Assembly: GCA_012511245.1 (NCBI GenBank)
Contig: JAAZGM010000134.1
Coordinates: forward strand, 1 to 64,000
Length of the DNA: 64,000 bases
Direction: 5' to 3'
Source of the DNA: Methanomicrobiales archaeon
Lineage (GTDB): Archaea > Halobacteriota > Methanomicrobia > Methanomicrobiales > Methanoculleaceae
A program made the position numbers and the translations under genes. Shown here piece by piece: positions 51,425 through 59,697 of the stretch. The notes beneath the pieces were generated by a model. It had not been told where the DNA came from. It was given only the letters and a program-made list of their open reading frames with translations, and did no database searches. How positions within the stretch are numbered: position 1 is the first letter of the stretch; every line of letters starts with the position of its first letter.

Positions 51425-51919
51425 TCATGGAACAATATGAGAGAGGGGGGGGATTTCACTCAGGTCGAAGAAGGTCTCCTCATACCCGTCCGGGAACCGG
51501 ACTGTTGTCTGGTCGGGGGAGAAATCGGCCTGGACCAACGGTGCAAACCAGTAATCGTCAAGGATTGCCTGGGCGCCAGTGAGGTCGAGACCTGGTGTCG
51601 AGTAGGTCTTCCCATCGCCGGCATCACGAACTGTTGCAAACTTCGCGGCTGAGAACACGGAGACATCGCTCTTTGCCGAAGTCACTGTCACGGGAACACC
51701 AAGTGCACTCTCGAGTGCGGATTTCAGTTCTTCAGCCGGATCGGCGATCTTGAAGAAGACGGCAACCCTCTCGATCCAGGAGAGTGTGTAGTTGAATGTG
51801 ATGTCTGCGCTTGCATCCTCGTTCACGGTTATCTGAAGGCGGTCTGCGCTGAAAGCTGTTGCTGGGGCTACAACAACTGCCATGAGCAGGAGCAAGGCGA
51901 CCAGAATTTCGCGTTTCAT
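51425..51919 (-). CDS. exported protein of unknown function
   Basis: A 164-residue protein with a clear signal peptide (MKREILVALLLLMAVVVAPATAFS). The mature part has beta-strand-rich sequence (DRLQITVNEDASADITFNYTLSWIERVAVFFKIADPAEELKSALESALGVPVTVTSAKSDVSVFSAAKF). No lipobox or C-terminal anchor is present. The family is not recognised. A TATA-like ATATTTATCC on the minus strand at about 51956-51965 is 37-46 bases upstream of the ATG. It may be a surface or secreted protein. Confidence 0.7.
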   Translation of the reverse strand: MKREILVALLLLMAVVVAPATAFSADRLQITVNEDASADITFNYTLSWIERVAVFFKIADPAEELKSALESALGVPVTVTSAKSDVSVFSAAKFATVRDAGDGKTYSTPGLDLTGAQAILDDYWFAPLVQADFSPDQTTVRFPDGYEETFFDLSEIPPLSHIVP

Positions 51920-52206
51920 TTCTGTACCTCAAGGAACCTTATGCCGTTCGAATGGATAAATATTTTGAGGGAGCCTGCTTCCCATCCTGCCGTACTGCGT
52001 TGCTGATGCCGGCAATCGGCGGCGATCCGGTCTCGTGCGGCAACTGGAGATGGAGGTCAATAGTGCCTGGAAACCCGGTTGTTGCCTTTCATGGCCTCAT
52101 AATGGATATTTTTCACCCGTACATCCGGGTTTCTGTGATGTGGTAGATAGGCGCAAAGAAAACAACGGATCTTCCAGAGTGGCTCCTCTGGAGACCTTAT
52201 ATCGGG

Positions 52207-53178
52207 TCAGTGCACCAGCAGCCAGAGGTGAAGGTTACGGTAGCCGGCGTTGCTGATGTTGTTTGTAGGGATGTTGTCCGGCGGGTCTCCGGTAAAGAGG
52301 AGAAACTCGATCCGGTTTGTGTTCGGGTCCATGATCCGGAATGTGTAGGGCTGCTCGACGGTCTGGTTGTGCGGCACCGTGACGGAGAACCGGTCAAGGA
52401 GTGCCGCCGAGACGACTGTCGACTGATTTGCCGCGGCATTGAACCTGCTCTCCACAGCAAACGTCTCCACCGTGTAGGTGATATCCCGGTATTCGTGGTT
52501 TCCGATCCCGATGATGACCGTCTGTGGTGTCCCGGACATGAACTCGGTCGGATAATCAGCTGCTTTTCCCCGAGGCCCGAGGATATAAAACTCAGTGAAC
52601 TTCTCACCCTCCTTTGGGGTGGTGATGATGAAGACCGTCGTTGCTATCGCAATGAGGACGGCGGCGATGAGAACGACACTGAGGATACGGTCGAACCGGG
52701 ACGGTGAACCACTGGAGGACTCATCCTGCGCTGCAACAAGGTGTGCGACGAGGGGGACCATACAACGGCTGTCTTCCGGGAGTTTACGCCCCCGAACCCG
52801 GGCGATGACGCCGACGACGAGACTGAACGCCAGGAGTATGACGGCGATGGAGTCGAGCCGGATACCCTGTGGTGTGTAGTTGAGCACAAAGCCTGAGAGC
52901 GACACGATGGCGAGGGAGACCCCAAACGAGAGGACGATACGCTCGATCCTGCCGGGTTTGTCCCCTGCCGGAAAGAGTGCCGCGACCAGGAGGCAGCCGG
53001 GGATGAAGAGGACGAACGGCAGGACGAGGATCACACGGAAAGGGCTTTCATTGATGATCGGGGCGTAGATGCCGGCAAGAGCGAGGAAGACCCAGAGGTA
53101 GATGATCTTTATGTCCAGCAGGACAGTGCGGGGGTCAAGCAGCCTGACGGGTTCTCCTGTAGCGGTCCCGGGTATCAT
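52207..53178 (-). CDS. DUF1616 membrane protein
   Basis: A 323-residue protein. Five hydrophobic segments are evident; four of them fall within residues of about 25-130 (LWVFLALAGIYAPII, VILVLPFVLFIPGCLLVAALFP, IVLSFGVSLAIVSLSGFVLNYT, IAVILLAFSLVVGVIARV), with one more near 170 (ILSVVLIAAVLIAIATTVFII). The C-terminal domain is predicted outside the cell, with EFYILGPRGKAADYP and SVTVPHNQTVEQPYTFRIMDPNTNRIEFLLF. This pattern is the archaeal DUF1616 family, of unknown function, often near glycan or surface genes. The 287-base region before it (51920-52206) shows no gene. Confidence 0.88.
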   Translation of the reverse strand: MIPGTATGEPVRLLDPRTVLLDIKIIYLWVFLALAGIYAPIINESPFRVILVLPFVLFIPGCLLVAALFPAGDKPGRIERIVLSFGVSLAIVSLSGFVLNYTPQGIRLDSIAVILLAFSLVVGVIARVRGRKLPEDSRCMVPLVAHLVAAQDESSSGSPSRFDRILSVVLIAAVLIAIATTVFIITTPKEGEKFTEFYILGPRGKAADYPTEFMSGTPQTVIIGIGNHEYRDITYTVETFAVESRFNAAANQSTVVSAALLDRFSVTVPHNQTVEQPYTFRIMDPNTNRIEFLLFTGDPPDNIPTNNISNAGYRNLHLWLLVH

Positions 53179-53320
53179 ACCGGTATCCCATAAAAAGGCA
53201 TGGTATAAATAAGTTCTCTACTGAGGGGCTGTTTGATGGATACGGATACCCGAGACCCATGAAGGCCGACTTGAAATGAATCAGCACCCTTTAATCGGAG
53301 TGTGACCTACCCAGACGTAT

Positions 53321-53881
53321 ATGTCCCGGGAAGACCGGAGCGATCAGGCGTTCACCGGACTTGAGGCTGCGATTGTCTTCATTGCGTTTATTGTCGTCGC
53401 TTCAGTCTTTGCATATGTTGTCCTTGGAGCGGGCATGCTCACATCCCAGAAGAGCCAGGAGACGATGCATACCGCTCTCGGTGAGGCGGGATCCGCCCTC
53501 CTCCCCGGGCAGTCGGTCATCGCAAAATTGGACAACGACCGTGGTCTCGTTGAATTTATGGAGTTTGATCTCGAGACCGCAACCGATCTCGCTGCCATCG
53601 ATCTGAAACGCATGACCTATACCATCGCTACGAAGAACGACCTCATCACGTTCTCCCCCGGCGACTCCCGCGTATCTATCACCTGGCGCTACCCGGAGGA
53701 CGGCGGCCATCTTCTTGAGAAGGGCGAGGTTGTCACCGTGAAACTGAATACACGCAGTGCAGGTATCAGGCGGGGAGATACGTTTACCCTTCAGGTGAGC
53801 GCCGCAGGAGGAGAGACCGCTGTGTTGACCAGAACCGTTCCCGCAGGTATCGGAAAGAATGTCTACGTCGAGCTCTTCTGA
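53321..53881 (+). CDS. archaellin-type protein 1
   Basis: A 186-residue protein with a class III signal peptide: a short charged lead (MSREDRSDQAFTGLEAA) and the long hydrophobic helix IVFIAFIVVASVFAYVVLGAGML. Preflagellin peptidase would cut before the helix. The mature C-terminal part is beta-rich, as in archaellins (MTYTIATKNDLITFSPGDSRVSITW). It is one of two in tandem; together they may be minor or variant archaellins. The reading frame overlaps the next gene by 23 bases. No other arl genes are in the window. Confidence 0.85.
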   Translation: MSREDRSDQAFTGLEAAIVFIAFIVVASVFAYVVLGAGMLTSQKSQETMHTALGEAGSALLPGQSVIAKLDNDRGLVEFMEFDLETATDLAAIDLKRMTYTIATKNDLITFSPGDSRVSITWRYPEDGGHLLEKGEVVTVKLNTRSAGIRRGDTFTLQVSAAGGETAVLTRTVPAGIGKNVYVELF

Positions 53882-54440
53882 TGCCGGGTTCACCGGACTT
53901 GAGGCCGCGATCGTGCTCATCGCGTTTGTTATCGTTGCAGCCGTCTTTGCGTATGTTGTCCTGGGGGCTGGTATCCTCTTCTCTGAGGGGAGCCGGTCCG
54001 CCGTTCATCAAGGCATCCAAGAGGCAGGATCAGGCCTCATCGTGACCGGCGGCGTATACGGGATCAGCAACACCCCGGGAAGGATAGACTCCATCATCGT
54101 CCCTGTCAGCCTCACTGTCGGCAGTGATCCTATCGACATCACCTCAGTATCCATCCGTCTGATCGGCCCCAAACATAGGGAACACATCTTGCAAAACAGC
54201 CCTCTCTTCGATCTCCCCCCGGAGACCGGGCATTGGAGCGTCCAGAAACGGTTGAACGCCGATTCCAATCACCTTCTCGAAGCAGGAGAGCAGTATATAC
54301 TGAACATCTCACCGGACGGTAGGGTAGATTGCATGGCGTACCGGACGTTCACGATCGAGATTAAACCGGTAGGAAGGCAGGCGCTCCGGGTGGAGAGGAC
54401 GGTTCCGGGCAGCGTCACCGCGATCACCCGGCTGGATTGA
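53859..54440 (+). CDS. archaellin-type protein 2
   Basis: A 193-residue homologue of the preceding protein in the N-terminal region: MSTSSSSDAGFTGLEAAIVLIAFVIVAAVFAYVVLGAGILF. The later part diverges (PIDITSVSIRLIGPKHREHILQNSPLFDLPPE), consistent with a different surface domain. It starts 23 bases inside the first gene, implying translational coupling. Structural role in the archaellum or a related filament is inferred. Confidence 0.85.
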   Translation: MSTSSSSDAGFTGLEAAIVLIAFVIVAAVFAYVVLGAGILFSEGSRSAVHQGIQEAGSGLIVTGGVYGISNTPGRIDSIIVPVSLTVGSDPIDITSVSIRLIGPKHREHILQNSPLFDLPPETGHWSVQKRLNADSNHLLEAGEQYILNISPDGRVDCMAYRTFTIEIKPVGRQALRVERTVPGSVTAITRLD

Positions 54441-54445
54441 CGGTT

Positions 54446-55132
54446 CTATCCGGTGTGCAGGTTGTCCCGATATCGTATCATCCCGGCAACCCCGATCGTC
54501 GCCACCGCCGCAAGCAAAAGATAATCTTCCGACTTCGCTCCGACCATCAGGATGCCCCCCGGGCTGCCGGCCACCCCGGCGTAGACGGAGGCGAGGGCAA
54601 GAACTCCAAGGAGCGGGATGGAGATGCGGACGAGTGTCGTGGCGAGCCGGGAGAGATCAGGGCTGTAGTCCCGGAAGGCGGCAAGGATGATCCCGACTGA
54701 TGCTATGAGGAATATCCATTCGGAGAGCGAAGAGATCTCTGCCAGTATAGCTCCGCCGAAGTAGTCGGTAAACTCATGCGGCTCGTACGGGCCAAGGAAC
54801 GGGAAGTACCAGCTGACGGGTATCGCCCACATCGCATCGAGGACCTGGTGGGAGAGGACTCCTGCTGCAACAGCGAGGAGTGCAAAAGATTCCCGTCTCC
54901 AGTATAGATAAACGCCTGCAACCGCGATGAGTGCAATGAAGAGCAGTCCATGCCCGAACAACCGCCCGGAGTCGAGTGTTTCGGCAAGAAGAATGTGACC
55001 GATCGGTTTGTCGATCAGGTCGGGGAGGATAGCCCCGAGAGCGGCAAAACCAATCAACCGTCGATCGTCCAGGTATCTGGCGAATGCAAGGCCCAGGATC
55101 AGGCCGAGGAAGAGGTGGCAGGCGACGAACAT
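54446..55132 (-). CDS. YdjM/DUF457-like membrane metal-dependent hydrolase
   Basis: A 228-residue membrane protein. MFVACHLFLGLILGLAFARYLDDRRLIGFAALGAILPDLIDKPIGHILL gives an early His and a DxxDKPxGH motif; FGHGLLFIALI and LSHQVLDAMW add the further His/Asp residues of the family once called LexA-regulated membrane hydrolases. Five to six helices are present. The activity is unproven in the family. It is convergent with the archaellin genes. Confidence 0.8.
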   Translation of the reverse strand: MFVACHLFLGLILGLAFARYLDDRRLIGFAALGAILPDLIDKPIGHILLAETLDSGRLFGHGLLFIALIAVAGVYLYWRRESFALLAVAAGVLSHQVLDAMWAIPVSWYFPFLGPYEPHEFTDYFGGAILAEISSLSEWIFLIASVGIILAAFRDYSPDLSRLATTLVRISIPLLGVLALASVYAGVAGSPGGILMVGAKSEDYLLLAAVATIGVAGMIRYRDNLHTG

Positions 55133-55224
55133 CTCTATTATGTAGGTGGCTTCTGCCGGCTATAATCCTGCCGTTCGGGCAGGGGCAAATGATATGGCCG
55201 AAGAAGACTGATATCTCCTGAATT

Positions 55225-55416
55225 ATGACAACGCTGGATAAACAGGAGATCCTCATCATCTTCGCCTCGTTCCTCATCGGCAGTTCGGTGGGATGGTGGA
55301 GCCGCATGCATGGGGGTGACAGCCTCATCGCTGTCGCTGCGACGCTTGCTGGAACCGTCGCCGGTTATCTTGTCATCGTAACCGTTCTTCGGGCTATGGG
55401 TCACCCGGTCCGGTAA
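55225..55416 (+). CDS. small two-helix membrane protein
   Basis: A 63-residue protein: QEILIIFASFLIGSSVGWWSRMHGGDSLIAVAATLAGTVAGYLVIVTVLRAMG. Two hydrophobic helices span nearly the entire chain. The coding look is good, but no family is recognised. Its end overlaps the convergent DUF5714 gene by 16 bases. Confidence 0.5.
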   Translation: MTTLDKQEILIIFASFLIGSSVGWWSRMHGGDSLIAVAATLAGTVAGYLVIVTVLRAMGHPVR

Positions 55417-56114
55417 CCGGTATGAAAGGGGCACTCTTCCCGCAGGCATTCGCGGTTGATATCACTGAATTCGCACCGTACTACCCCCTCTACCGGGAGG
55501 TTCACCCCGAGCCGTTCGAGAAGAAACGTGATCGCGGTGCGGATAGCAAGCCACGAGTTGCGTTTGCAGCACCTGGGGCCGCCGTGCCGGGCTATCGTCA
55601 TCAGACTGCGCGCGGTCATCTGGTTTGCAAGCGACCACTCCTGCTTCTTCAAGGGTGTTGACCCGGTGATCAGGCTCACGAAGATACCGGTTCCGACCGC
55701 CGCCCCGCAGGTGCCGTGGGTTCCGCAGGCTCCCCCCGGAACCATGCTGGCTCTCATGCGGGCGCGCTCAAGGTGTCCTCCTTTTCTCCCCGGTTCCCCC
55801 CGGCGGTTGCAGTAAGCAGCGATGAGGCATGCGGGCATGAGGAAGTGGTGCTCCGGCCCGTGCATCCTCACCGCTGGATGCCGCATCAGGATGCAGGCGA
55901 TGGCAAGCGGATCCTCGAGTTCCGTTGTGATGCAGAACTGTTCGATGAGATCGAGCGCTTCCCGGCCATGGCAGCGGTCGCAGACGAAGTGCCCGGCCTC
56001 ACAGGCAACCGCGGTGTTCACAACCTCCCCGCAGACTGCGCATGGAAGGTCGCGGGGCTCCTCACCATATACGAGATCCCGGCCGCAGATCAGGCATCCT
56101 GCCTTATGCTCCAT
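55401..56114 (-). CDS. DUF5714 (Cys-rich) domain protein
   Basis: A 237-residue soluble protein with an N-terminal zinc-ribbon pair: CLICGRDLVYGEEPRDLPCAVCGEVVNTAVACEAGHFVCDRCHGREALD (residues 8-56). A second conserved region has GPEHHFLMPACLIAAYCN, ERARMRASMVPGGACGTHGTCGAAVGTGIFVSLITGSTPL and a Cys-rich end (CLREECPFH). The Cys and His content suggests metal or Fe-S binding. This is the methanogen and anaerobe family DUF5714, of unknown function. Confidence 0.85.
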   Translation of the reverse strand: MEHKAGCLICGRDLVYGEEPRDLPCAVCGEVVNTAVACEAGHFVCDRCHGREALDLIEQFCITTELEDPLAIACILMRHPAVRMHGPEHHFLMPACLIAAYCNRRGEPGRKGGHLERARMRASMVPGGACGTHGTCGAAVGTGIFVSLITGSTPLKKQEWSLANQMTARSLMTIARHGGPRCCKRNSWLAIRTAITFLLERLGVNLPVEGVVRCEFSDINRECLREECPFHTGYRTG

Positions 56115-56168
56115 GGTGTAGGAGTGCGTCGCCGTACCCCATAACCCTGCGGCTCCGGGAAGAAAGAG

Positions 56169-56867
56169 TTAGAGCTGGGCCGCCGGGGTTGCCCGAACTG
56201 TCCCTGGAATGGCGACTTTCTTCTCAAGGATGTTGACGGCGATGGTCGTGACCGAGACCAGCACGAGGTAGACGATGCCGACGGCCGCAAATGACTCCGT
56301 GTAGAGGAAGTACTTTGTCGCCACCTGCTTTCCTGCCCCGGCGAGCTCGACCACCGTGAGCATGTAGGCGAGCGACGAGTACTTGATCAGGTAGATGAAC
56401 TCGTTTGAGAGTCCCGGTATCGCCCGGCGGAGTGCCTGCGGCAGGATAACGTTTTTGATCGCCTGCCACCTGGTCATCCCGAGCGACCTTGCCGCGACCA
56501 TCTGGCCGTCCTTGATCGATATGAGGGCGCCCCGGATGTACTCAGCGTTGTACGCGCCGTTACAGAGGATGAACCCGAGCACCGATGCTGTGAACGCAGT
56601 GAACGTGATCCCTATCGACGGGAGCCCGAAGTAGAGGATGAAGAGCAGGAGAAGGAGCGGTGTGCCCTTGATCAGGAAAACAAACGTCTTACAGAACCAG
56701 GATATGACGGGGTGACCATACTGTCTTCCCACCGCAACAGCGATGCCGAGCGCAAAACCGAACGGGGCGGAGCACACAATCAGCTGCAGGGTCACGATCA
56801 ATCCCTGCAGCAGCGCCGGGAGGAGGATATCGAAGAGAAAGACTGTCTGGTCCATACTGTTCCTCAA
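56169..56867 (-). CDS. amino-acid ABC transporter permease
   Basis: A 232-residue integral membrane subunit of the polar amino-acid uptake family (HisM/GlnP type). The N-terminal segment LLPALLQGLIVTLQLIVCSAPFGFALGIAVAVGR and the EAA-loop AARSLGMTRWQAIKNVILPQALRRAIPGLSNEFIYLIKYSSL are diagnostic. It overlaps the ATPase gene by 4 bases. It is the second permease of a heterodimer with the gene at 57623. Confidence 0.93.
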   Translation of the reverse strand: MRNSMDQTVFLFDILLPALLQGLIVTLQLIVCSAPFGFALGIAVAVGRQYGHPVISWFCKTFVFLIKGTPLLLLLFILYFGLPSIGITFTAFTASVLGFILCNGAYNAEYIRGALISIKDGQMVAARSLGMTRWQAIKNVILPQALRRAIPGLSNEFIYLIKYSSLAYMLTVVELAGAGKQVATKYFLYTESFAAVGIVYLVLVSVTTIAVNILEKKVAIPGTVRATPAAQL

Positions 56868-57619
56868 TCACTCATCCGAGAATCGATCCGGCCGATGAAG
56901 TCCTTCATCCGGGTGAACTGCGGGTCGTTCAGGAGCAGGTCAGGTGATCCCTGCTCGGCAACCACGCCGTTCTCCATGAAAAGAACCTCGTTTGCAACCG
57001 AGCAGGCAAACCCCATCTCATGGGTGACGACGAGCATCGTCATACCGTTCCGGGCCAGTTTCTTCATGACCTCGAGCACCTCCCTCGTCAGTTCGGGATC
57101 GAGCGCGGAGGTCGGTTCGTCGAAGAGGATGACATCCGGGTCCATGGCAAGCGCCCGCGCGATGGATACCCGTTGTGCCTGACCGCCCGAGAGTTCCGCC
57201 GGGTAGTGGTTGGCCCAGTCCTCCATCCCGACCTGCCGGAGTTCGGTGAGCGCCTTTTCGCGTGCTTCCGCTTTGCCCATACCCCTGACCTTCAGGAGCG
57301 CCAGTTCGACGTTCTTGAGTGCGGTGAGGTGGTCGAAGAGGAAGAAGTTCTGAAAGACCATCCCGATCTTCTGCCGGAAGTGGTTGATCCGGGCTCCCGA
57401 GTTCGTGACCTCCTCCCCGTCGAGCCAGACCCTCCCCCGGTCGGGTATGGTCAGCTGGTTGATGCACCGGAGAAGCGTGCTCTTCCCGGTCCCTGATGGG
57501 CCGATGAAGACCTTCGTCTCGCCGCGCCGGACATCGAACGATACCCCGCGCAGCACCTCGATGCCCCCGAAGGACTTGTGAATATCCTCGACTTTCAGCA
57601 CAATCTCGTCGTTGTTCAT
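56864..57619 (-). CDS. amino-acid ABC transporter ATP-binding protein
   Basis: A 251-residue GlnQ/HisP-type ATPase. Walker A is GPSGTGKSTLLRCINQL (residues 37-53), the Q-loop VFQNFFLF, signature LSGGQAQRVSIARAL, Walker B VILFDEPTSALDPEL, H-loop VVTHEMGFA. All the motifs needed for ATP hydrolysis are intact. It lies between the two permeases with a 3-base gap and a 4-base overlap. Confidence 0.95.
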   Translation of the reverse strand: MNNDEIVLKVEDIHKSFGGIEVLRGVSFDVRRGETKVFIGPSGTGKSTLLRCINQLTIPDRGRVWLDGEEVTNSGARINHFRQKIGMVFQNFFLFDHLTALKNVELALLKVRGMGKAEAREKALTELRQVGMEDWANHYPAELSGGQAQRVSIARALAMDPDVILFDEPTSALDPELTREVLEVMKKLARNGMTMLVVTHEMGFACSVANEVLFMENGVVAEQGSPDLLLNDPQFTRMKDFIGRIDSRMSD

Positions 57620-57622
57620 GTT

Positions 57623-58300
57623 CTACATCGCTCCAGTCCCAAACCCGGGAATTGCCACCCTCGCTTCAAGCCTGTGCAGCAGTTTGAGGCCTCCGTAGTT
57701 CAGGATGATGAATATCCCCGCCGTCGCGAGGTAGATCGGTATCGTGATGTGAGTCTGCGTGACGATCCTCGCGGTGATGGTGAGCAGTTCCACGACTCCG
57801 ATAGCGTAACAGACCGCTGAATCGGTCAGGATGTTGGGGTACTCGTTTGACCAGCCGGGAAGCGCTATCCGCATCGCCTGGGGAAGGATGACCGAGTGGA
57901 TGGCGGTGAACCGGCTCATTCCAAGCGATCTCGCTGCGATCATCTGTCCTTCACCGACAGACTGGATGGCCCCCCGGAAGATCTGCGACTGGTATGCTGC
58001 TCCCCGGAGACCCAGCACGACCGCCCCGACGACGAACGCTGAGTAGTGGCCGAGCCCGATCGCCGGGAATATGCCGAACCAGAAGAGGAAGAGAAGGACG
58101 AGGATGGGAAGGCCCCTGAAGAACCAGACGTAGATCCCGACCGCCCACCGGATCGGCCGACCGCCGTAGACCTGGCCGAGCGCCATGGGGAGCCCGAGAA
58201 GGATCCCGAGGCCGAGTGCGGCAAGGACAAGGCCGAGGGTAGAGGCGATGCCTGAAAGAAGATACGGCAACCAGTCGAGGAGGATCGGCAAAACGTCCAT
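57623..58300 (-). CDS. amino-acid ABC transporter permease
   Basis: A 225-residue permease with five helices; first gene of the three-gene transporter operon. The family EAA-loop is AARSLGMSRFTAIHSVILPQAMRIALPGWSNEYPNIL, and the first helix region is LLSGIASTLGLVLAALGLGILLGLPMALG. The matching substrate-binding protein is probably the gene at 61936-62703, which lies upstream on the same strand but is separated by other genes. Confidence 0.93.
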   Translation of the reverse strand: MDVLPILLDWLPYLLSGIASTLGLVLAALGLGILLGLPMALGQVYGGRPIRWAVGIYVWFFRGLPILVLLFLFWFGIFPAIGLGHYSAFVVGAVVLGLRGAAYQSQIFRGAIQSVGEGQMIAARSLGMSRFTAIHSVILPQAMRIALPGWSNEYPNILTDSAVCYAIGVVELLTITARIVTQTHITIPIYLATAGIFIILNYGGLKLLHRLEARVAIPGFGTGAM

Positions 58301-58772
58301 GTGGCTATCCCTGAATCACTGTAATCTCTCCGGCCAGAGGAACAGTGCCGGTACTCTATGCATGAATCTGACGGAGAGCAAAATAAACGTTGCTAATCTA
58401 CGGTTAACCGGAAGATCACTTGTTGCCAAACCCGCCTCAGGTGAAGAAGGTGGCTGCAGTTATACCAGGATATTTTGAGGGTGCCCCCAAAACCCCTTTG
58501 CCGGGGGGAAAGCCGCTCCTTCCCGATCCCTCCCCCGCGTGGCGATATCCGATGAGAAGCCGCTTCACCCTCCTTGTCCTGGACATTGTTCTGATGGTAG
58601 ATATCTCGAAGGTGAGTGTCCTGATCCGGGTATATGGAGTGTATAGATCTTTTCGGAATGATCTCTTTGCCACCGAAAGAGGGTTTGACCATATCCATGG
58701 TAAATGCCTTCCATGCCGCGCTTCCCCGGGGTTCCAGCAACACTTAAGTATCTCGGGATGGGGAGGAGAGGT
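58301..58772. other. intergenic region with repeat copy E
   Basis: This 472-base region lies between the divergent ABC operon and the aldolase gene. It holds repeat copy E and, at its right end, a TATA-like CTTAAGTATC (about 58743-58752) and a GGAGGAGAGGT ribosome site for the aldolase. No gene is supported. Confidence 0.4.
58490..58547 (-). repeat. TATCGCCA hairpin element, copy E
   Basis: Read on the minus strand, TATCGCCA (58547-58540) leads into CGCGGGGGAGGGATCGGG and then a G/C-rich segment with GGCTTTCCCCCCGG. The beginning follows copies A and C; the end is more diverged. Confidence 0.4.
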
Positions 58773-59696
58773 ATGCCATCTGCACTCGATATCAGGATCC
58801 CTCTCGATGTGCCCGCCGGGGAGCAGGAGAGGTACCGGGAGAATTACCGGGCAATCACGCGCGATACCGGGAGACTGATGCTCTTTGCCGGGGATCAGAA
58901 GATCGAGCACCTCAATGATGACTTCTATGGCGAGGAAATCCATCCCGACGACGCCGATCCCGAACACCTCTTCCGGATCGCGAGTCAGGCGCGTATCGGG
59001 GTCTTTGCGACGCAACTCGGTATGATCGCCCGCTACGGCGGGGATTACCGGGACGTCCCCTACCTCGTCAAACTCAACTCCAAGACCAACCTGGTCAAGA
59101 CCTCCCAGCGCGATCCGCTCAGTTCAGAGATCAACCTCGTCCAGCAAGCCGTCGATCTCCGCGACCGAACAGGGCTTACAATCCTCGGTGTCGGCTACAC
59201 CGTCTACCTCGGGAGTGAGTACGAGCCGGTGATGCTCTATCAGGCGGCGCAGATCGTCAACCACGCGCATGCACATGGCCTTGTCACTGTATTCTGGATG
59301 TATCCCCGGGGCAAAGCAGTCAAGGATGAACGCGATCCGCACCTGGTCGCGGGCGCGGCGGGTGTTGCAGCAGCCCTCGGGAGCGATTTTGCGAAGGTGA
59401 ACCCGCCGAAAGCGGACGGGAAGATCGATGCCGCGCTGCTCCGGGAGGCGGTGGCAGCCGGCGGCAGGACCGGTGTCGTCTGTGCGGGTGGATCCCACGT
59501 CGATATGCAGGAGTTCCTGCAGCAGCTCCACGACCAGATCCATATCGGCGGCACGGTCGGGAACGCGACAGGGAGAAACATCCACCAGCGGTCGCTCGAT
59601 GAGGCTGTCCGGTTCTGCAACGCGATATCGGCGATCACCCTTGACAACGCGAGCGTTGAGGAGGCAAACAAGATCTGCACAGGAGGCAGGTATTAG
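58773..59696 (+). CDS. class I fructose-bisphosphate aldolase (archaeal DhnA/FbaB type)
   Basis: A 307-residue TIM-barrel Schiff-base aldolase. Key segments are RLMLFAGDQKIEHLNDDF, YLVKLNSKTNLVK, the GVGYTVYLGSEYE loop, VTVFWMYPRG, and GSDFAKVNPPKADGK with the probable Schiff-base Lys208; CAGGSHVDMQEFLQQL closes the phosphate site. It makes or splits fructose 1,6-bisphosphate. The related hept-6-ulosonate synthase of aromatic amino-acid synthesis is the alternative, but the next gene is a phosphofructokinase, one base after its stop. Met 58773 follows a strong GGAGGAGAGGT site; a Met at 58758 is possible. Confidence 0.88.
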   Translation: MPSALDIRIPLDVPAGEQERYRENYRAITRDTGRLMLFAGDQKIEHLNDDFYGEEIHPDDADPEHLFRIASQARIGVFATQLGMIARYGGDYRDVPYLVKLNSKTNLVKTSQRDPLSSEINLVQQAVDLRDRTGLTILGVGYTVYLGSEYEPVMLYQAAQIVNHAHAHGLVTVFWMYPRGKAVKDERDPHLVAGAAGVAAALGSDFAKVNPPKADGKIDAALLREAVAAGGRTGVVCAGGSHVDMQEFLQQLHDQIHIGGTVGNATGRNIHQRSLDEAVRFCNAISAITLDNASVEEANKICTGGRY

Positions 59697-59697
59697 G

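Noticed and set aside
58437..59015. 192-codon minus-strand frame across the aldolase promoter and 5' end
   Set aside because: Antisense to the aldolase start; the composition is not protein-like.
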